Below are positions 6,116 through 6,745 of a stretch of DNA of 6,745 nt, piece after piece (positions within the stretch are counted from its first letter, which is position 1; every line of letters begins with the position of its first letter). The position numbers and the translations under genes were made by a program. A model generated the notes under the pieces. The model saw nothing but the letters and a program-made list of their open reading frames with translations, was not told the DNA's origin and did no database searches. Origin of the DNA: Oscillospiraceae bacterium (GTDB lineage Bacteria; Bacillota; Clostridia; Oscillospirales; Ruminococcaceae); assembly GCA_019416775.1 (NCBI GenBank), contig DXWR01000081.1, positions 1-6,745 of the forward strand, read 5' to 3'.

Positions 6116-6559
6116 TTATGCGGTAACGATCACTTTCATGGAAGCAGTGACCCCGGCATGGAGCTTCACTTCAAAGGTAAATTCTCCTTGGGCCTTGATG
6201 TCGGCGGAAAGCTCCACCTTCTTCTTGCTCACCGGCACGCTGTACTGCCGGGAGACGGCGTCGGCAATTTCCTTGCTGGTGACCTTGCCGAACAGCTTGC
6301 CGTTTTCCCCAGCCTTAGCGTGGACGGTCACCGTCTTGCCCTGCAAAAAGGCGGCAGTCTTTTTGGCTTCATCCAGCGCCACCTGCGCGTGGTGCGCTGC
6401 CGCAGCATCCTTGGTCTCCTTTTCGTTGATGGCGGCTTTGTCTGCCACCACTGCCAGGCCCTTCTTCAGCAAAAAGTTGTTGGCGTAACCGTCGGAGACC
6501 TTCACCAGATCCCCTTTTTTGCCGCTGCCTTTCACATCTGCCAGTAAAATAACCTGCAT
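6116..6559 (-). CDS. rplI: 50S ribosomal protein L9
   Basis: L9 (bL9) binds domain V of 23S rRNA near the L1 stalk and helps keep reading frame. The 147-residue protein matches the usual length of about 148. The N-terminal rRNA-binding domain holds the signature GSGKKGDLVKVSDGYANNFL (11-30) followed by GLA. An alanine- and lysine-rich connecting helix spans about 41-74. The C-terminal domain begins near 75 and contains LFGKVTSKEIADAV (89-102). The start ATG at 6559 has a perfect AGGAGG (6573-6568) 8 bases upstream. An in-frame ATG at 6604 would overlap gdpP and add 15 residues not seen in L9. The gene lies 22 bases downstream of gdpP and 34 bases upstream of dnaB, as in the gdpP-rplI-dnaC cluster of Bacillus. 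Confidence 0.97.
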   Translation of the reverse strand: MQVILLADVKGSGKKGDLVKVSDGYANNFLLKKGLAVVADKAAINEKETKDAAAAHHAQVALDEAKKTAAFLQGKTVTVHAKAGENGKLFGKVTSKEIADAVSRQYSVPVSKKKVELSADIKAQGEFTFEVKLHAGVTASMKVIVTA

Positions 6560-6567
6560 GGTATCTT

Positions 6568-6573
6568 CCTCCT
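6568..6573 (-). promoter_or_regulatory. Consensus ribosome-binding site fixing the rplI start
   Basis: A perfect AGGAGG lies 8 bases before the ATG at 6559, in the gap after the gdpP stop. It rules in the canonical L9 N-terminus MQVILLADV. Confidence 0.85.
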
Positions 6574-6581
6574 GATTCAAA

Positions 6582-6745
6582 TTACATGGTATCGTAATAT
6601 TCATCGATGGCTTCCAGAAGCTGCTTTTTCACCTTGCTGCAATCCTTGGCCTTGATCTGAGCGCCCGCCATACTGAGATGACCGCCGCCCCCTAATTTTT
6701 CCATAATCAACTGGACGTTCATCCCGCCCATGCTCCGGGCAGAAA
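6582..6745 (-). CDS. gdpP: GdpP-type c-di-AMP phosphodiesterase, 3' end (partial)
   Basis: Only the last 53 codons are inside the window; the 5' part lies beyond the right edge and the reading frame begins at 6743. The visible protein starts SARSMGGMNVQLIMEKLGGG and continues through the DHHA1-domain GGGGH motif (visible residues 18-22) and MAGAQ, ending EAIDEYYDTM. This matches the C-terminus of GdpP/YybT, a membrane protein with PAS-like, degenerate GGDEF and DHH/DHHA1 domains that hydrolyses cyclic di-AMP. The assignment rests on the motif plus the position directly before rplI and dnaB. Other DHH-DHHA1 proteins such as NrnA share the GGGH motif, but the NVQLIMEKLGGGGH wording and gene order favour GdpP. 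The upstream membrane and PAS domains cannot be checked here. Confidence 0.88.
   Translation of the reverse strand, partial: SARSMGGMNVQLIMEKLGGGGHLSMAGAQIKAKDCSKVKKQLLEAIDEYYDTM

Noticed and set aside
5686..6126. Plus-strand open frame of 146 codons opposite the dnaB N-terminal region
   Set aside because: It overlaps well-conserved dnaB sequence on the opposite strand and shows no domain or SD.
6560..6604. rplI start at ATG 6604
   Set aside because: It would overlap the gdpP coding end and add 15 residues before the canonical L9 start, which has a perfect AGGAGG.
1..6745. Search for CRISPR arrays, tRNA/rRNA genes, insertion sequences, inteins or a phage/defence module
   Set aside because: No regularly spaced repeats, cloverleaf, transposase, terminal inverted repeats or coding insertions were seen; essentially all sequence is accounted for by housekeeping genes and their signals.

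Overview
This window is an ordinary chromosomal housekeeping segment. It is most likely from a moderately GC-rich (roughly 55-60 % GC by eye) member of the Clostridia, plausibly Oscillospirales. That placement is an inference from gene order (gdpP-rplI-dnaB and tilS-hpt-ftsH, both classic Firmicutes clusters), strong purine-rich Shine-Dalgarno (SD) sites and protein sequence character. No species can be named from the sequence alone.

Layout, left to right. A plus-strand terminator (13-57) closes something lying outside the window. It is followed almost at once by a short palindrome and an Lrp/AsnC-family regulator gene on the plus strand (99-557). A strong stem with T-runs on both sides (591-627) separates this gene from the convergent minus-strand genes. 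Everything from 651 to the right edge is on the minus strand. In order of transcription (right to left) it comprises the 3' end of gdpP (6582-6745), rplI (6116-6559), dnaB (4729-6081), an intrinsic terminator at 4669-4693, tilS (3314-4654), hpt (2716-3309) and ftsH (651-2759 or 651-2711).

The right-hand group pairs c-di-AMP hydrolysis (GdpP) with ribosomal protein L9 and the replicative helicase. The left-hand group pairs tRNA-Ile lysidine synthesis (TilS), purine salvage (Hpt) and membrane proteolysis (FtsH). tilS, hpt and ftsH are packed with 4-nt gaps or overlaps and look translationally coupled. The terminator ending the dnaB transcript abuts the tilS ribosome-binding site, so tilS-hpt-ftsH must be read through it or started from another promoter. 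An AT-rich patch inside tilS carries promoter-like elements that could feed hpt-ftsH separately.

I found no mobile element, CRISPR array, RNA gene, defence system or other evidently novel system. The points of interest are regulatory and at gene boundaries: the terminator/SD junction at tilS, the two competing ftsH starts inside or after the hpt tail, the possible internal promoter in tilS, and the palindrome before the Lrp-family gene. No gene-free stretch exceeds 300 bases; the longest gap is the 93 bases between the Lrp-family gene and ftsH.
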